64,000 nt of DNA from Tamlana sp. 2_MG-2023 (lineage in GTDB: Bacteria > Bacteroidota > Bacteroidia > Flavobacteriales > Flavobacteriaceae), in assembly GCF_030548465.1 (NCBI RefSeq), contig NZ_JAUOSF010000008.1:164485-228484 (forward strand), written 5' to 3'. Below the pieces are notes generated by a model that did not search any database, had not been told where the DNA came from, and saw only the letters and a list, made by a program, of their open reading frames with translations. The translations under genes and the position numbers were made by a program. Positions 8,308 to 17,003 of this stretch are shown piece by piece; position 1 is the first letter of the stretch; each line of letters opens with the position of its first letter.

Positions 8308-9747
8308 ATGGAAATTAAAAAGACACTAAGCTGTTTCATCTTATTATCAGCCTATTTTGTTTTCAAAATACAGGCTCAAGACACTAATTATTGGACACAG
8401 CAATTCGGCTCAAACTCAGTGCTCATGTCTGGTGCTGTTGTTGGTGGAAGTGATGATAACACGATGCTTTATTACAACCCAGGAGCTCTTGGCTTTTTAG
8501 ATAATTCTTCAATATCTGTTAACGCCACCGCTTACCGAGCCGAAAATATCACAATTTCTAATGCTCTCGGTCAGGAAGCTAATTTTAAAAGTAGACAACT
8601 CGGATCGGTTCCCCTTTTAGCTGGAGGGATGATAAATGTTAAGAATGATAACTGGAAAGTAGGCTACGGATTCATGGCACCAACTAGCTTTAATTTTAAG
8701 GGAGTTGCTAGAAAAGATGGCTTTTTTGAAATCATTGATGATGCTGAAAGTTCAGGACTTGAAGAAACTGTAGCAGAGTCTGCGGTTAGTGATAGGCTCA
8801 ATGAGATTTTAATTGCATTTGGGGCAGCCAGACGATTGAACGAAAATTGGTCGGTCGGACTTACCAACTTGTTTACCATACGTTCACAATCCTTTAGCAG
8901 AAGTTTATCTACTTATGTTTTTATGAATGATACCGAACGTACATTAGTAGCCGCAAACCTAAACGAAAATGTTGATTATTACAATGTGCGTTATAGTGCT
9001 AAGCTTGGAGTTTCATATCAAAAAGAACGTTGGAAGGCTGGATTAACACTTACAACACCTTCTATAAATATTATGGGAATTGGTAGTGTAGCTGCTAACA
9101 TTGAGGCAAATAATTTCAAATTAATTGATGATAATCGTATATCTGCAGTCGCAACCGATAGACAAAGTGAACTAAAAACAACTTTTAAATCTCCGTTGTC
9201 GATTTCAGCAGGTGTTAATTACCTTGGTTCCAAATCTCACATTGGTATTTCCTGCCAATATTATGGAAGTACAGATCAATATGATATCATGGACATCGCT
9301 TCAAACACCTTTGTAAGACCCGCTAATGTAGCTCCCCAATTAGGAGCCGATGATTTTATGCGTGTACGTGCTGCTGCCAAATCAGTCTTTAATGTTGCCA
9401 TAGGTTATGAATATCTATTAAAAGACAGTCTTTCTCTATTTTTAAGCGCAAGAAACGACATGTCTTATTTTGATAAATCTCTTAATGATAATCGCGGTAT
9501 AAAAACCACTATAAGCAGTTGGGATATCTACCACATTTCAGCGGGAGTTACCATTAAAAAAAATCAAAGCAACCTAAGTCTTGGCCTTTTATATAGTACT
9601 GGAAGTACTGATAACTACGAACAAAAAGGAACTTTAAACAACCCTAGTGAAAATGATTTAATAAAAGGAACCACAACTATTACAGAAGCCTCATATGGTT
9701 CTTTAGGTTTACTTCTAGGATATACCTTATATTTCAAAAAGTTTTAA
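8308..9747 (+). CDS. OmpP1/FadL-like outer-membrane transport protein
   Basis: A 479-residue protein with a signal peptide ending near QAQD (residues 23-25). The family landmark MSGAVVGGSDDNTMLYYNPGAL follows, then alternating beta strands ending in an aromatic-rich C-terminus (GYTLYFKKF). FadL-type barrels carry hydrophobic substrates across the outer membrane. It is placed between two DUF3604 genes with short gaps (52 and 26 bases), so the three are likely cotranscribed and may serve one substrate. Two small hairpin-forming hexamers, TAACAC at 8256 and GTGTTA at 8270, lie before it but lack a T-run. Family confidence is good; the cargo is unknown. Confidence 0.75.
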   Translation: MEIKKTLSCFILLSAYFVFKIQAQDTNYWTQQFGSNSVLMSGAVVGGSDDNTMLYYNPGALGFLDNSSISVNATAYRAENITISNALGQEANFKSRQLGSVPLLAGGMINVKNDNWKVGYGFMAPTSFNFKGVARKDGFFEIIDDAESSGLEETVAESAVSDRLNEILIAFGAARRLNENWSVGLTNLFTIRSQSFSRSLSTYVFMNDTERTLVAANLNENVDYYNVRYSAKLGVSYQKERWKAGLTLTTPSINIMGIGSVAANIEANNFKLIDDNRISAVATDRQSELKTTFKSPLSISAGVNYLGSKSHIGISCQYYGSTDQYDIMDIASNTFVRPANVAPQLGADDFMRVRAAAKSVFNVAIGYEYLLKDSLSLFLSARNDMSYFDKSLNDNRGIKTTISSWDIYHISAGVTIKKNQSNLSLGLLYSTGSTDNYEQKGTLNNPSENDLIKGTTTITEASYGSLGLLLGYTLYFKKF

Positions 9748-9773
9748 TCAAAAAATTCAGAAATACAATTAAC

Positions 9774-11681
9774 ATGAAAAAAATTATATACCTAGTCGTT
9801 TTACTTATCAGCATTGTTAGTTGTAAGGAAGAAGCTAAAAAAGAAGTTACAGAAGACACTATTCCTCAGGAAACCGAAACTTCAACAGTAAAAAACACGG
9901 AATACCCGGAAAACGTCTATTGGGGAGATCAACACGTACACACCAGTTATTCAGGTGATGCCGCGGCTGCAGGAACCGTTGTAGGTCCTGAAGAAGCAGT
10001 GCGTTTTGCAAGAGGCGAAACCGTGAATTCCAACACCGGCCAAGACGCTAAATTAGAACGTGCCTTAGATTGGGTTGTGGTTTCCGATCACTCCGACGGT
10101 ATGGGGACCTTGGTTGAAATAAAAGCAGGGAATCCAGAAATGCTAGCCGACCCTGTTGTTAAAGGTTGGTATGATGGTATTATGGAAGGTGGTGACGCCG
10201 GGTATCAAGCAACACGAGGTATTATTAGTGCTCAAGCTTCAAAATCGCTACCTAAAATAATGATGGATCCAAAATGGGCAAGATCCGCCTGGGATACGAA
10301 TGTAGACATTATGGAAAAATATAACGAACCTGGAACATTCACAGCTTTTATTGGTTATGAATGGACGTCTAACGGAGAAGTTGGACAAAATTTACACCGT
10401 AATGTCGTTTTTCGTGAAGGTGCAGATAAAACTCGTGAATTTTTACCCTTAACCACATTCTCATCTGCCGCTGAAGGTCGATCGGGAACCGACCCCGAAA
10501 GTTTATGGGCTTGGTTGGACAATTGGGAATCTAAAACAGGAGGGCATGCATTGGCAATTCCGCATAACGGAAATATGTCTAACGGATGGATGTTCCGTTT
10601 AGAGCGTTACGATGGTTCACCGCTTACCAAAGCATGGGCAGAAGCGCGTGCCCGTTGGGAAGTTTTATATGAAATTTACCAGTACAAGGGAGCTAGTGAA
10701 ACACATCCATCGCTATCACCTAATGATGAGTTTGCCAATTTTGAAATTTGGGATACCTCTGATTTAGCTGGAAATATAAAACCAGAGGACGCCATAAAAT
10801 ATGAATACATTCGTCAAGCTTTACAAAATGGTTTAGCGCTTGAAAAGAAATTTGGGGTAAACCCTTTTAAATATGGAATTGTTAGTGGAACAGACACGCA
10901 CACCGGTTTATCATCTGGTGCTGAAGAAGACAATTATTGGGGGAAATTCCCTGTAGATGAACCTTCAGCCGAACGTTGGGGTAAGATTTATAAAAAAGAA
11001 AAAGGCTATGTTAGAAAAGCATGGACTTTAGGTGCTAATGGTATAACCGGAGTTTGGGCAACATCAAATACACGTGAAGCTATTTGGGATGCCATGAAAC
11101 GTCGTGAAACTTATGCTTCTTCTGGCCCAAGAATAGCTGTTCGTTTATTTGCAGGATATGATTTTAATACTAGTGATGCTTCTGGTAATATTGCTGAATC
11201 AGGTTACGCTAAAGGTGTTCCAATGGGAAGTGATTTAAAAACTTCTTCTGAAGGGAAATCCCCAAAATTCTTATTTGCTGCAACCAAAGATCCTCAAGGT
11301 GCGAATTTAGACCGTATTCAAATCGTTAAAGGCTGGTTAGATACTGATGGTAAAACTCATGAAAAAATATATGACGTCAAATGGTCTGGAGACCGCACAA
11401 TAGATGCTAAAGGCAAATTACCTGCTGTAGGTAATACGGTAGATATGAAAACAGCTAAATACACCAACGATATTGGAGCTTCTGATTTTGTTGGAGTTTT
11501 TGAAGATCCTGATTTTGATCCTCAATTAAGTGCTTTTTATTACGCCCGTGTTATTGAAATACCAACACCACGATGGACGCTTTATGATGCGGTTAATTAT
11601 AATTTAAAAATGGATAAAGATGTCACTATGATTATTCAGGAACGAGCGGTATCTTCTCCTATTTGGTATAACCCAAAATAG
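9774..11681 (+). CDS. DUF3604 lipoprotein, paralogue of the gene at 6393
   Basis: A 635-residue lipoprotein (SIVSC near residue 17) of the same family as 6393-8255. Shared landmarks are DQHVHTSYSGDA, VVSDHSDGMG, GIVSGTDTHTG, ATSNTREAIWDAMKRRETYASSGPR-type residues, DPQGANLDRIQIVKGW and IPTPRW near the end, closing with SPIWYNPK. The His/Asp pairs suggest a PHP-like metal centre. Two divergent copies in one operon around a FadL-like barrel suggest different substrates or sequential steps. It is the last gene of the left plus-strand block. The family assignment is firm; activity is unknown. Confidence 0.8.
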   Translation: MKKIIYLVVLLISIVSCKEEAKKEVTEDTIPQETETSTVKNTEYPENVYWGDQHVHTSYSGDAAAAGTVVGPEEAVRFARGETVNSNTGQDAKLERALDWVVVSDHSDGMGTLVEIKAGNPEMLADPVVKGWYDGIMEGGDAGYQATRGIISAQASKSLPKIMMDPKWARSAWDTNVDIMEKYNEPGTFTAFIGYEWTSNGEVGQNLHRNVVFREGADKTREFLPLTTFSSAAEGRSGTDPESLWAWLDNWESKTGGHALAIPHNGNMSNGWMFRLERYDGSPLTKAWAEARARWEVLYEIYQYKGASETHPSLSPNDEFANFEIWDTSDLAGNIKPEDAIKYEYIRQALQNGLALEKKFGVNPFKYGIVSGTDTHTGLSSGAEEDNYWGKFPVDEPSAERWGKIYKKEKGYVRKAWTLGANGITGVWATSNTREAIWDAMKRRETYASSGPRIAVRLFAGYDFNTSDASGNIAESGYAKGVPMGSDLKTSSEGKSPKFLFAATKDPQGANLDRIQIVKGWLDTDGKTHEKIYDVKWSGDRTIDAKGKLPAVGNTVDMKTAKYTNDIGASDFVGVFEDPDFDPQLSAFYYARVIEIPTPRWTLYDAVNYNLKMDKDVTMIIQERAVSSPIWYNPK

Positions 11682-12016
11682 CCCAGTCTAAATTGGAAAT
11701 GGAAGCGTTAAGGTCATTCTAAAAATTGAAACCATAGCTAACCTTGAAATCAATCAACAATGTACAGCCATCTATCAAAAACATGATATGAAAATTTTAT
11801 CTTACAATTCCTTTTTTTATTCCCATGAAGGATAACTTTATTGAAATTATATTAATTTGCTTATACATCAAAATTATTTCAAAGCTTTAAGGCATTTTGA
11901 AAAATGGAGTAATATAAATAAAGAATTGAAATTTCTAACACAACAAAGTTCTCTGCTTCTTTTTTTATAAAAATTAAAAATCATGCATTACTATTCATCG
12001 TGTGATTGAACCAAAT
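11682..12016. other. Intergenic gap at the boundary of the left block
   Basis: This 335-base AT-rich stretch lies between convergent genes. I see no ORF of note, no RNA gene and no strong terminator. It separates the metal/envelope block from the galactan locus. Confidence 0.6.
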
Positions 12017-12880
12017 TCAATTTGAAATATGATTTAGATACTTTTTTTTGAATTGTAATGGAGAACAGTTCATAAATTTTTGAAATTGCTTGTAGAAAAA
12101 CGGCAAACTTTCATAACCACAGCTGTAAGCAATTTCGCGAACTTGCTTGTTGGTATCTATTAAATCCTTACTAACTCGATGAATGCGGTACTCGTTTACC
12201 AAAGTAAAAAACGATTTATTCATATGTTTTTTTACAAATCGACAAAAACCTTCTTCGCCCATATTTAATACACTACATGCTTCTTTAAGAGTGATTTTAT
12301 TGCGATAATTAGCTGTTACATAATTATAAACGGCATCTACTCGCTTGTAATTCCGGATATTTAAGTTAGGAGAAAATCCATCGGTAATTAAATACTTCTT
12401 GTTTTTAAATGCACTTAAATCTTCTAATAACTTTAGAAAAGCCACTAATTTATGAAAGGCATCTAAAGATTCCATCACTTCCAAGCGCTTCTGGAATTGT
12501 TCCTTTTCATTATCCTCTAAAGGAAAATGAATACCTTTACTTGCCGTATCTAAAAGGGTTTTGATGTTTTTAAAAGCTGCTCTTTCCAGCCAATCTGTGC
12601 CTAACAAATCAGCTTGCCATTGAAAAACAATGGATTTCACACCTGTATCGGTATCGTTTTTCCAACAATGCGGCACATTTGCACCCAACAACACCAAATC
12701 GCCGGGCTGAAATTCTTGAAACGTATTCCCTACGTAACGCACGCCTTCCCCTTTTACAATAAAGGTTAATTCCAATTCTGGATGAAAGTGCCACGGCGTT
12801 TTAAAACTCGTGTCCTCATAAATGGAATGATGCAAGGCAGCATCTTCCCGCTTTTCTATTTTTTCAAAAGTAGCTTTCAT
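12017..12880 (-). CDS. AraC-family transcriptional regulator with cupin domain
   Basis: A 287-residue regulator. The N-terminal half is a cupin-like sensor (TPWHFHPELELTFIVKGEG, FQPGDLVLLGANVPHCW). The C-terminal 100 residues carry the two helix-turn-helix units of AraC proteins (ITLKEACSVLNMGEEGFCRF and VREIAYSCGYESLPFFYKQF). It probably senses a sugar or oligosaccharide and controls the adjacent galactan genes. It heads the minus-strand side of the locus; GH117 and GH2 lie upstream in the same orientation, separated by a 464-base gap. AraC monomers bind two successive major grooves, which suits the 11-bp-spaced direct-repeat motif found before other genes here, but that link is inference. 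Confidence 0.88.
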   Translation of the reverse strand: MKATFEKIEKREDAALHHSIYEDTSFKTPWHFHPELELTFIVKGEGVRYVGNTFQEFQPGDLVLLGANVPHCWKNDTDTGVKSIVFQWQADLLGTDWLERAAFKNIKTLLDTASKGIHFPLEDNEKEQFQKRLEVMESLDAFHKLVAFLKLLEDLSAFKNKKYLITDGFSPNLNIRNYKRVDAVYNYVTANYRNKITLKEACSVLNMGEEGFCRFVKKHMNKSFFTLVNEYRIHRVSKDLIDTNKQVREIAYSCGYESLPFFYKQFQKFMNCSPLQFKKKYLNHISN

Positions 12881-13005
12881 AATTACAGCTAATACCTATT
12901 TAATTATGTGACGTCGTATTTTTTATTTGTATTATTTTTTGTTCCAATGAAATAGGAGCCAAAAAGAAACAAATTATATACGACACTATATAGTAAAAAT
13001 GGTTT

Positions 13006-13061
13006 AAAATATGTTTTATTGCTGAAAAACAAGATATTCGATTAGTAAAAAAGTCAAAATA
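13006..13061. repeat. Shared upstream segment, copy 1
   Basis: AAAATATGTTTTATTG at 13006-13021 and AAGTCAAAATA at 13051-13061 recur with almost the same spacing (29 and 28 bases between the blocks) at 16854-16908, with partial similarity between them including TAGTAA. Copy 1 lies 126-181 bases upstream of the AraC start. It may be a regulatory site or a trace of a duplicated promoter. Confidence 0.6.
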
Positions 13062-13263
13062 CATAATTATTTTTAATACAAGTCAAATGGCTATCTTTTC
13101 GTTTTCCATTTACAAATCATATAGGCATTCAAAAACAAGTAAAAGCAGAAACAAAAACACTGGTGTATTCTATTTTCACTAAACATTAAGCTTTTATTTC
13201 GATAGGTGAACTTCCCTTAATAGTGTTGACCATTTTTTATAATTAACTTTTAATTGAAAAATG

Positions 13264-13320
13264 TTCTCGACTGCGCTGCGAACACCTTATTAATTCAGGG
13301 TCTTCGAGCGGAATAGAGAA
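13264..13320. repeat. Decayed palindromic repeat, possible terminator of the GH117 transcript
   Basis: TTCTCGACTGCGCTGCGAA on the left and TTCGAGCGGAATAGAGAA on the right form an imperfect inverted repeat of the kind scattered in flavobacterial intergenic regions. Read on the minus strand it is followed by CATTTTTC, so it could end the transcript of the GH117 gene that stops at 13345. Confidence 0.5.
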
Positions 13321-13344
13321 GAACAACATAAAATTGTACAGGTA

Positions 13345-14628
13345 CTACTTATTATTCTTTATTCTTTCTTTTATCCTTGTTTTTTGATCCTCACTCAACC
13401 CACGACTGAAGTACAAATCGTTTGGGTACAACAAATTAGATTGCTTTAAACTTGGATCATCAACAGAAAGACTTAAATCACAATCAAAGCGCCCTAAGAT
13501 AGAATACATGTTTCCCCAATCATTTCCAGCATTGATAAAGTGTGACAAACCCCAAGTAATTCCATCTGCATTTTTAGAATCGGTAAACGAATCTGGACAA
13601 TAAACCCCAGCGGCTGTTGGGAACAACTGAGAAACTGAAGCTATCTCAAAATTCACCCAATCTTTAGCATACTGAATTGTATAATGTTCTATTCCATCGG
13701 TACCAATCAAAGCAGCCACTCCTTCTCTAAATGGAAAAATCATGGTTTCATGACCTGAATTGGTTACTGGACTTAAAGGGTGTTTTACAAAGGGTCCTTC
13801 TGGATTATCCGCAACTACCAATCCCCATACATCCCAAAACTTTCTATTGGCATCTCTTACATCTAAACCTGATTTATAATACAAATACACTTTTCCATCA
13901 TGCACCAATGGATTTGGATCATGGATCACTCGCCAATCCCAGGCATCACTTTCACCAAAAGGAACGACTACTTTATCTATTGGTTCCCAAGGTCCGTCTG
14001 GTGAACTTGCCTTAGACATCGCTACTGGGCAAATATCATAAGCATCTTTTTCTGGGTTGTATTTACCACTAGGCGCATCAAAAGCTTGATAGTATAAATA
14101 ATACGAGTCTTTCCATTTTAAAATATCTGCGGTTGCCACAGAACGATGTCCGCGCATTGGTTTTTTTGGTCTGGGCACAGCTACTCCTTGTTCCTCCCAA
14201 GTAAATCCATCTTCACTAGTCGCATACCAAATTTCTGCTAAATCCCAATCTGTAGATGGAATGGTATCATTGGCCTTTTCAAAACCTCGAGGTGCAACCG
14301 GTGTATTTCTGTAAGTATACCACACATAATACTTCCCGTTTTCAAAAATAATTTTAGATGGATCACGACGAGAGATTGTTCCATCTCCTCCATGATAATC
14401 CAATCCTTCCAGCTGTGTATATCTAAAATTAGAATACAACTCATTATCCAACAAACGAGGCGCTTCATAGTTATTAAAAGCACGTTTCATAGCCGCACTC
14501 ATTGGTCTGTTCTCTTCCAGATTTTCCAATTTCAACGGAAAAGCAGTTGTTGGTAATTCTTCTTTTGGTTCTTGCTTAGTACAAGCCAAAACACTTAATA
14601 ATATTGCAAATAAAATCCCTTGTTTCAT
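13345..14628 (-). CDS. GH117 family, probable alpha-1,3-(3,6-anhydro)-L-galactosidase lipoprotein
   Basis: A 427-residue lipoprotein (VLAC near residue 16). Its N-terminal segment (MSAAMKRAFNNYEAPR) and five-bladed propeller signatures match GH117, the enzymes that release 3,6-anhydro-L-galactose from the non-reducing end of neoagaro-oligosaccharides. Visible family points are SRRDPSKI in the first blade (likely catalytic Asp), VIHDPNPLVHDGKVYLYY in the middle, and NSGHETMIFPF (His/Glu). The gene follows the GH2 at 14635 with a 6-base gap and is cotranscribed. A second GH117 at 43391 differs in sequence, so the two may prefer different terminal residues or linkages. GH43 is the nearest alternative fold but fits less well. 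Confidence 0.82.
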   Translation of the reverse strand: MKQGILFAILLSVLACTKQEPKEELPTTAFPLKLENLEENRPMSAAMKRAFNNYEAPRLLDNELYSNFRYTQLEGLDYHGGDGTISRRDPSKIIFENGKYYVWYTYRNTPVAPRGFEKANDTIPSTDWDLAEIWYATSEDGFTWEEQGVAVPRPKKPMRGHRSVATADILKWKDSYYLYYQAFDAPSGKYNPEKDAYDICPVAMSKASSPDGPWEPIDKVVVPFGESDAWDWRVIHDPNPLVHDGKVYLYYKSGLDVRDANRKFWDVWGLVVADNPEGPFVKHPLSPVTNSGHETMIFPFREGVAALIGTDGIEHYTIQYAKDWVNFEIASVSQLFPTAAGVYCPDSFTDSKNADGITWGLSHFINAGNDWGNMYSILGRFDCDLSLSVDDPSLKQSNLLYPNDLYFSRGLSEDQKTRIKERIKNNK

Positions 14629-14634
14629 GTTTTC

Positions 14635-16653
14635 TTATTTTAAATTCCAAACCACTTCATCAACTAACTTTTTACCAGTTGATATTTTAATGGTGTTTTT
14701 CCCTGGATTCAGTTTGATGTTTTCGAAAGTCAACACGCCAATATCAGAAGTCAGTTTTTGTGTTGCTAACATTTCACCATTAACAAACAGCGTTACTTTT
14801 GATTGATTGGTATATACTTTTACTTGAACGGTTTCTTCTGTTCTTTCTGTATCTCTTCTTTCTGCGATGTATAAAACAGCTTCTTCAGACCAATTGGCTT
14901 TATAGAAATAGAAAGCATCTTTTTTAGTTTCTCTGTCAAAAGTCACCAAACCTTTATGGTTTAGATTTCTAATGCCTCCTCTGTTCCATCCTGCAACAGA
15001 AAAATCAAACATATTCCAAATGTATGAACTGAACACAAACGGACGGTCTTGAATGATTTTCCAAGATATTTCATGATAGGTATTCTGCTCTTGCTCTGGG
15101 AAAAAGTTCCCTATCGGTTTTTCTAATTTGGAAATATCGTGCTGAAAAATATTTCCTCCAACACCATACTCACTAATGCCCACCGGGCGATTCGGGAATT
15201 TTTGATGGTATTGATCCAACCAGCTTCCCATGTCTTTATATTCGCCATAATACCAACCGTAGTATTTATTCCACGCCTGTAAATCAGAAAGGTTCCCCAT
15301 ATTCGATTCGTCTCCGCGATCACTAGCTGAAACTGTTTTTCTTGTTAGGTCTAACTCATGTGCCAAAGCATTCAAGTCTTTGGTTAATAGTACACAAGGC
15401 TCGTCTGGACTTTCATACGCACGTACTTCATTCCACAAACCCCAGCACACAGTTGATGGATGATTATAGTTTTGTAAGATTAATTCTGTCAATTGTTGTT
15501 TTGCATTTTTTTGTTCACGCCCACTATAATCGTGTACAAAAGGGATTTCTGCCCAAACCAACAATCCGGTTTGGTCGGCTAAATCATAAGCGTAATCTGA
15601 ATGTTGATAGTGAGACATTCTTAAAGCTGTCGCTCCAATCTCATCTATCAATTCAAAATCTTTCTCATGCTGTTCTTTCGTCAATACAGGTCCAGATTGC
15701 TCCCATTCTTGGTGCATCGCCACCCCATAAGAACGATAAGGTTTACCATTTAAAACAAACCCTGTATCTGGATTAACATCAAAAGTTCTTATCCCGAAAG
15801 TTTGAACTACTTTATCTGTTCCCATATCAGATTTTAGCGTTACTTCTAAGTTATATAAATGAGCTTTATTTTTTCCATTCCATAATATAGGCTTAGCAAT
15901 TTCTAACACTTCTTCGATTTCATTTGTAGGACGAACTTCTGCATTCTGAGTTAATACGACTTTCCCCGTAGCATCTTTTACAACATAGTTTAACGATAAT
16001 GGCTCTTCATTTGACTCTTCAAAATTCACCATTGTCTTTACATGAATTTTTGCTGATTTATCTAATTCTTGAAGCGTTACAAAAACACCTGATGTTGCGT
16101 GATGTGTTGGACTGATGTTAATTTTAGGTGCTGTAAACACACTTACATTTCTATAAACTCCTCCGTAGTGATTAAACAGTACGTCATTCACAGGAATACG
16201 CTTATAATTAGGAGCGTTAGACACTTTTACAGCTAATAGGTTTTTTCCCGTTTTGGTAAGGGCATCCGTAACATCAAAACAAAAAGCAGAATACCCCCCA
16301 ATATGTTCATCAACATATTTTCCGTTTACATAGACCTTTGCTTCTTGCCCAACGCCTTCAAATCGAATATAAACTCGTTCGTTATCATTAGATTCAACTT
16401 TGAAGTTTGAGCGATACCATGCTTCTCCTTTATAGTAACCTACTTCTTCAATGGCATCCATAGAATACGTATGCGGCACGGTTACTTTTTCCCAATCAGC
16501 ATTATCAAACACTAAGGCCTGTGCGTTGTAAATCACTCCTTTTTTGAAAGTCCAATCTGTAACTTTAAATTGATTTCTTTCACTTAAAAAAGACACCTGT
16601 GCCGATAGGCTGAATCCACAAATCAGCATGATTAATTGCAATGTATTTTTCAT
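14635..16653 (-). CDS. GH2 beta-galactosidase-type exo-enzyme (672 aa)
   Basis: Signal peptide (residues 1-18), then the sugar-binding jelly roll (about 20-180), an Ig-like domain (185-290), the TIM barrel (295-590) and a C-terminal domain. Acid/base Glu409 lies in WGLWNEVRAY and nucleophile Glu495 in GISEYGVGG. GH2 beta-galactosidases remove galactose from the non-reducing end of agar or porphyran fragments, and this one is paired with GH117, which removes the alternating sugar. At 672 residues it is shorter than the two other galactosidase-type GH2 genes here. Its upstream gap carries a weaker copy of the locus motif at 16826-16844. Exact substrate is not shown. Confidence 0.83.
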   Translation of the reverse strand: MKNTLQLIMLICGFSLSAQVSFLSERNQFKVTDWTFKKGVIYNAQALVFDNADWEKVTVPHTYSMDAIEEVGYYKGEAWYRSNFKVESNDNERVYIRFEGVGQEAKVYVNGKYVDEHIGGYSAFCFDVTDALTKTGKNLLAVKVSNAPNYKRIPVNDVLFNHYGGVYRNVSVFTAPKINISPTHHATSGVFVTLQELDKSAKIHVKTMVNFEESNEEPLSLNYVVKDATGKVVLTQNAEVRPTNEIEEVLEIAKPILWNGKNKAHLYNLEVTLKSDMGTDKVVQTFGIRTFDVNPDTGFVLNGKPYRSYGVAMHQEWEQSGPVLTKEQHEKDFELIDEIGATALRMSHYQHSDYAYDLADQTGLLVWAEIPFVHDYSGREQKNAKQQLTELILQNYNHPSTVCWGLWNEVRAYESPDEPCVLLTKDLNALAHELDLTRKTVSASDRGDESNMGNLSDLQAWNKYYGWYYGEYKDMGSWLDQYHQKFPNRPVGISEYGVGGNIFQHDISKLEKPIGNFFPEQEQNTYHEISWKIIQDRPFVFSSYIWNMFDFSVAGWNRGGIRNLNHKGLVTFDRETKKDAFYFYKANWSEEAVLYIAERRDTERTEETVQVKVYTNQSKVTLFVNGEMLATQKLTSDIGVLTFENIKLNPGKNTIKISTGKKLVDEVVWNLK

Positions 16654-16825
16654 TTTATTGATTTAAATTTCTTTTTAAAGCATATTATATTCCTCTAATT
16701 TCTGTCAAAATTTAACTTAGGCACCCTATACCCTCAAATATATTTTTTCAAGCTCTAAGTACCTACCATAAATGTTGAATTGACTAACACAAAAGAAAAG
16801 CTACACAGAGTTTAGTCATTATTAG

Positions 16826-16844
16826 ATTGCACATTAACTGAACA
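16826..16844 (-). promoter_or_regulatory. Weaker copy of the 19-bp locus operator
   Basis: On the minus strand this reads TGTTCAGTTAATGTGCAAT. The left half is perfect and the right half degraded (15 of 19 against the copy at 57449). It lies 173 bases before the GH2 start at 16653 and could also serve the divergent P450 operon. Confidence 0.45.
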
Positions 16845-16853
16845 AACCCTCCG

Positions 16854-16908
16854 AAAATATGTTTTATTGTCAACAAACACACTATCAGTAGTAAGCAAAG
16901 TCAAAATA
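16854..16908. repeat. Shared upstream segment, copy 2
   Basis: AAAATATGTTTTATTG at 16854-16869 and AAGTCAAAATA at 16898-16908 match copy 1 at 13006-13061. Copy 2 ends 95 bases before the P450 start. Confidence 0.6.
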
Positions 16909-17003
16909 GATTACTTTTTTGCTAAATACGGTTACTTAAGCATCAATTATAATATCCAATTTTGCCCATACCAACAAACACTTTTATTTGAAATTGATAG
17001 ACC

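Larger units (their letters stand above)
12881..13344. other. Intergenic gap upstream of the AraC gene
   Basis: This 464-base AT-rich gap contains two described elements: the segment 13006-13061, shared with the P450 upstream region, and the decayed inverted repeat at 13264-13320. No ORF is supported. Confidence 0.6.
16654..17003. other. Divergent control region between GH2 and P450
   Basis: This 350-base region separates divergent operons. It holds the weak operator copy at 16826-16844 and the shared segment at 16854-16908. CAAATATA at 16735-16742 reads TATATTTG on the minus strand and may be the -7 element of the GH2 promoter, though no clear -33 partner is seen. Confidence 0.6.

Noticed and set aside
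13264..13320. CRISPR repeat or RNA gene
   Set aside because: It is a single imperfect inverted repeat with no array and no conserved RNA structure.
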